A DNA stretch of 60,000 nt from Membranipora membranacea (Eukaryota > Bryozoa > Gymnolaemata > Cheilostomatida > Membraniporidae), in NCBI GenBank assembly GCA_914767715.1, contig OU612070.1, forward strand, positions 23,426,025 to 23,486,024, read 5' to 3'. Position 1 is the first letter of the stretch. Every line of letters starts with the position of its first letter. Both the position numbers and the translations under genes were made by a program. The notes under the pieces are model-generated. The model searched no databases, was not told the DNA's origin, and worked only from the letters and a program-made list of their open reading frames with translations. This document shows positions 56,384-60,000 of the stretch, piece by piece.

Positions 56384-58762
56384 ATGTTGGCAGTCAGATC
56401 TGGGAGGCAAACATTGATTAAGAATATAACTGCATTTAAAACCCGCAAGACTGTAAAAGTAGAAAGCCATCTAGAGGGTATCCGCTCACATCGAGAGACA
56501 TTGAGAGACATGATGGTAGACTGTAAGCAGTTTATCAAGACAAACCATGGCGTCAAAGTTGTTGAGGGAAGGAAAAGAAGACGTTTAGAACTAGAGGAAT
56601 CTCTGGGAAAGTCATTCAAATCTGATGAATTTGCGCAAGGAAGGGCACAAATTGATCTACGCCTGTGGGAAGGTATATAATGCTTGCCAGGAACTCTTCC
56701 GCCAAACTGGCACTGGCGCAGTAACAAGCAGGTCGTGTCAAAAACAGTTTGTGGTCTATAGTTTGAAAGTCTCAGTTATTTGGATCATATACAACTTACT
56801 ACAAGTTCATTGATCTCACCATAGAGGTTCTTACGCATCTCTTATTTTTCACCATCATGACTTGTAAAAGTGATCAGATCAACCAGTAATATATTATTCA
56901 AAATCATTGCCATGTTACGGTAATACACCTGTAATTGGGTGAAGGTCAACTTGTTGCACCCATCCTCCAAAATAAAATGATTAGTATGCTGATGACAAAT
57001 GAGGGTGTAGCCAATTCAAAAGCACTGCTATCAATGAAAATGAACCCTGTTAATATTTTCAGATGTATTTGCAATGGAAATTTATTGAATTAAAGTTTGA
57101 AATTCTTTTTGCAAAATCCTTTTAGGAAGATCAATGCATACGGTTCGGCTAATGAAAATTAGACCGGAAATGTGTGATAAATGCAATGGTCTTACATATG
57201 GGGCCACTGAAAAATTCTGACAACGAATTTTCAACCCATAGTCACCAATATGGAAGAGCAGAAGTATACCATCATTTTGAGTGGTATGGTTAAAGAATTG
57301 AAAGAACCTGAAGCAGGCCTATTGAGGTGACAAGTCAACATAGTTTGCATGTTAAGCAATGGGGAAATAAATAGAGGTGTTGGACCTACATGCCTTTAGT
57401 TTTTGTATCACCCTAGTGGAGTAAATGTTTGCAGCAGTTAGTTCAACCAGTTAGATGGCTCACTCTATGTTAGCTAGCACCTAGTTTTGGCTAGTTGAGG
57501 TCACAGTAAAAAGGGTGAGTAAATGTTAGCTAGCTTTAAGGTGAGCTTATTCCAGCATGTGCGAAATGGCCATTTTTCAATCTCTTGTGAATATTTTACT
57601 CTTCTAGAATACATGGCAACAATCAATATGGTGAATGTTGTCTGCATTCCTCATGATCTTATATATTTTTCATCTCTTCATGTAGACCTAATGAAACATT
57701 ATATGAGCTCGAACTTCACTTCAGTAGCAGTACCGCGACATCTGGAGTTCTTAGACTCTATAAAAGTGACTGAAGGATGTGAAGACCTTCAATTCTGCGG
57801 TAATGCAGATTTACAACTAGCAAGTTATAGGGGTATCAAAATTTATTCAAGATACAACAACGGTGTCAAAACACTATTGGAACAGAAAACTGTCATCTCA
57901 TTGGCAAAAAATCCTGGCAATAATACCCATCTATATTTCATGACAAGCGGGACAAACACAGATTCAAGAGCTGTCTATGAGTGTGACGCTCATCAACCAA
58001 AGCAGACACCAACTGAGCTGTTTAGCTACCACACCAAGCGTAGAATGTTCAACTACATCACAGCATCCAACTCAATGATCGTAGCCACAGATGACCAAGG
58101 GCTGGTAATCTACCATCTCAAAACTAAGAAGCAGAATGTTGTGAAAGTCGGCTTCAAGCCGGGATCAGTGCATTTCATTTCGGACGAGTTGCTCCTTGTA
58201 ACTGAGTTGGGAATGGGAAGTAATTTACATTTGTTAAGGTTGATAGATGACAACTTTTGTATACAACATGAGACAATTTGGACCAGCAATTACCTTCCAG
58301 AAGCACTAGGAGTTTGCACTACTCACAATGGACTGATTGCTGTGAGCAGTATTCGTGACAAAGTGATCTACATACTATCACCACTAGGTATGAAACGGTC
58401 ACATTCACTGTTTAAAACAGTAGCAGACATGTAAAAAATGAGGTATTATTTTATATTATGGAGGAAATTCATAATAATAATAATAAAAGTAATAACAATA
58501 ATGATAAAAAATAATCTCTGCAAAATAAACAGTGTATATATTCCAGCAATCAATTGAAGTAATCGAGGGTCATGACAATAATAACAATTTTGAATACAGA
58601 GTATAGGATAATTTTTCTTTATTTACAGGCGAAATACTAATGAAACTAACTGATAATATGCTACCAGGGAGATACTTAGGAGTCATGATAAGTATACATG
58701 GAGATATTCTGGCTGTCGCATATCCGCATCAAATTGAGTTCCGGTTATTCAGATTGTATTGA
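56384..58762 (+). CDS. TRIM-like copy 3, truncated: last three exons only, no RING or B-boxes
   Basis: Exons 56384-56672, 57686-58387 and 58629-58762 match exons 5-7 of TRIM copy 1 and stay open, encoding the coiled-coil tail and the whole propeller. Exons 1-4 (RING, two B-boxes, first part of the coiled coil) are absent: upstream of 56384 the sequence is an EF-hand exon on the other strand. The first remaining codons are ATG TTG GCA, so a RING-less product of about 374 residues could start there if transcribed. Relative to copy 1 the propeller has a two-codon insertion (GMGS for GS) and scattered substitutions. It may be a pseudogene or a RING-less decoy. It is followed, as in copies 0 and 1, by a P450. 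Confidence 0.8.
56926..57389. mobile_element. 458-bp element with TAC duplication in TRIM copy 3
   Basis: The element 56929-57386 begins GGTAATACACCTGTA and ends with the approximate complement (AGAGGTGTTGGACC). It is flanked by TAC at 56926-56928 and 57387-57389. TRIM copy 1 has the uninterrupted site CCATGTTACATGCC, with TAC at 31351-31353. No frame is seen inside. The superfamily is uncertain (a TA duplication with an extra terminal C is equally compatible). Confidence 0.8.
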
Positions 58763-59854
58763 GTGTAACTGAACTAAGCAAAAAATCGTACACCATCACA
58801 TCACAATCAAGCTATACCATAGACTTATCAATTTAATGAGCTATGAGAATTTTATTTGATTCACAAGGCAGTTGATGTTTTGAAGCAATTAATGTGTTTA
58901 ATAGTCGAGGAGCTTGGGTTCAAAATTCATGTTAAAAGTGTAAAGTCTGATTTTCTTACATTATCTAGTAGAATAGTAGAAGTGTTTTATTGTTGTATTC
59001 TGTCCTCATAACAGGAATCACAAGGGGCGATGAGTCTTTATTCTGTGTGTGGTGTCGGCAAACATACTGAGGACCAATAGTGATACTGGTAGCCCACTGC
59101 GAGGACCTGCTGAATGGTGAACCAGTAAAAAAGACTGGAACAACTGTATACTGAACGACACATGTCCTCTGATTCGCTATGAGGATGGTCAGAACTGCTA
59201 CCATAAGCAATAAAAATAAGCAACAGTATTTTTTTAAATTTCAAATGAAATAGGATATGTCCTGTGTCCATTGCAACTAGAATTATTCATCATAGTTACT
59301 TGCGCTTTTAGTGTGATGCAAGCAGTACCTTTTACTGCCGATGATCAACGTTTGAATAATGCTCAGATATAATTTGGTCGTGGTTGATGTTATATTGATT
59401 TAATTTTATTGTAAAATCAGATCATAATGGCAGAAAACCCATACATCAAACCATACAAACTTTGATGTGTATGATGTGGGAGCCTAGCCAATCAAACTTA
59501 TGGACCCTTTGTTGTTACTAAAATTTAATGAGGAAAAGAAGAATCAATAGAGATTATTCATTTGGTTGATAAATAAGACATAAAAAGGGTCAATAATTGC
59601 ATGGGATATAAGGATTGTTTTAAATTGTTTAGCATATCTACTGATCCAGCCTACCAATCAGCCAAGGGAGGATAAATGCCAATACAGGCCGATCGGATCA
59701 AACCTCATGTAAGGTTTTCCTGTTTGAAACAAAATCATGAAATAAATTAGAGCATGACTCGCCCTAACATAGCTGCTATGGATATCTTGAAGCTGACAAT
59801 ATCACAGATAGATTGTGATTACATATAAAACTTCAAAATGGAGATTAGGGGCCA
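58763..59854. other. Intergenic spacer between TRIM copy 3 and P450 copy 3
   Basis: A paralogue of 12-1099 and 32742-33694, closer to the first in gaps: it keeps the block around 59235-59365 that copy 2 lost. No gene is seen. Confidence 0.6.
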
Positions 59855-60000
59855 TTACTTTGATTCTGAGTTAACAGAGGAAAATATAAGTTCATATGGC
59901 TTCGGAGAGTTGAGGAAATCCTCTACTTTCTCATCTGTAGCCTGAGATCCAGGTGGTAGTTTGATGTTATACCTCTGAAGGATTGTGGTGATGAAGAGGA
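59855..60000 (-). CDS. Cytochrome P450 copy 3, last exon, partial
   Basis: The sequence matches the 3' exon of P450 copies 1 and 2 (33695 plus 26160). It is the C-terminal end of the protein after the haem loop, including [20 protein letters not shown], with the same stop codon at 59855-59857. The gene continues beyond the window edge. It confirms a third TRIM/P450 unit. Confidence 0.88.
   Translation of the reverse strand, partial: LFITTILQRYNIKLPPGSQATDEKVEDFLNSPKPYELIFSSVNSESK

Overview
This window is nuclear DNA of an animal, most likely an invertebrate. Genes have GT-AG introns, the background is A+T-rich, and a caspase, RING/B-box proteins, EF-hand exons and microsomal-type cytochromes P450 occur beside many DNA transposons and tRNA-derived repeats. 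A sponge or another marine invertebrate would fit, but I cannot fix the species. Exon limits below were read by eye from splice sites and reading phase. For four genes the exons sum to an open frame, which supports the models strongly.

The window is a tandem array of one unit: a RING/B-box/coiled-coil/beta-propeller (TRIM-like) gene on the + strand followed tail-to-tail by a CYP2-like P450 gene on the - strand. Positions 1-11 are the last codons of one TRIM-like gene. P450 copy 1 follows (1100-8895), then TRIM copy 1 (27238-32741), P450 copy 2 (33695-41360), TRIM copy 2 (47659-52899), a truncated TRIM copy 3 (56384-58762) and the last exon of P450 copy 3 (from 59855). P450 copies 1 and 2 are each 500 codons with identical exon lengths. 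They share the same intronic MITEs, so the duplication is younger than those insertions. TRIM copies 1 and 3 are near-identical; TRIM copy 2 is more diverged.

Between the units lie single-copy and mobile sequences. At 11065-19275 there is a nest: a hAT-like element (8-bp target duplication) has been entered by a 7.3-kb MULE transposon with long terminal inverted repeats and a perfect 9-bp target duplication. The MULE encodes an apparently intact, eight-exon, 975-residue transposase with a RanBP2-type zinc finger, three basic repeats, DDE residues and a SWIM finger. At 21793-24723 is a caspase gene with its catalytic His and Cys but an in-frame stop ahead of the protease domain. At 54771-56383 is an EF-hand gene that is cut off at its 5' side exactly where the truncated TRIM duplicate begins, and it carries an in-frame stop.

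The duplicated copies act as empty and filled sites. They date several insertions: a 36-bp foldback with a 9-bp duplication at 19-54, a 1.5-kb hAT-like element in TRIM copy 1, a 458-bp element in TRIM copy 3, and an insertion of about 11 kb downstream of P450 copy 1.

The TRIM-like proteins are probably ubiquitin ligases with propeller receptors. The P450s are ER monooxygenases of unknown substrate. Their pairing may be functional or simply the result of segmental duplication; the sequence does not decide this.
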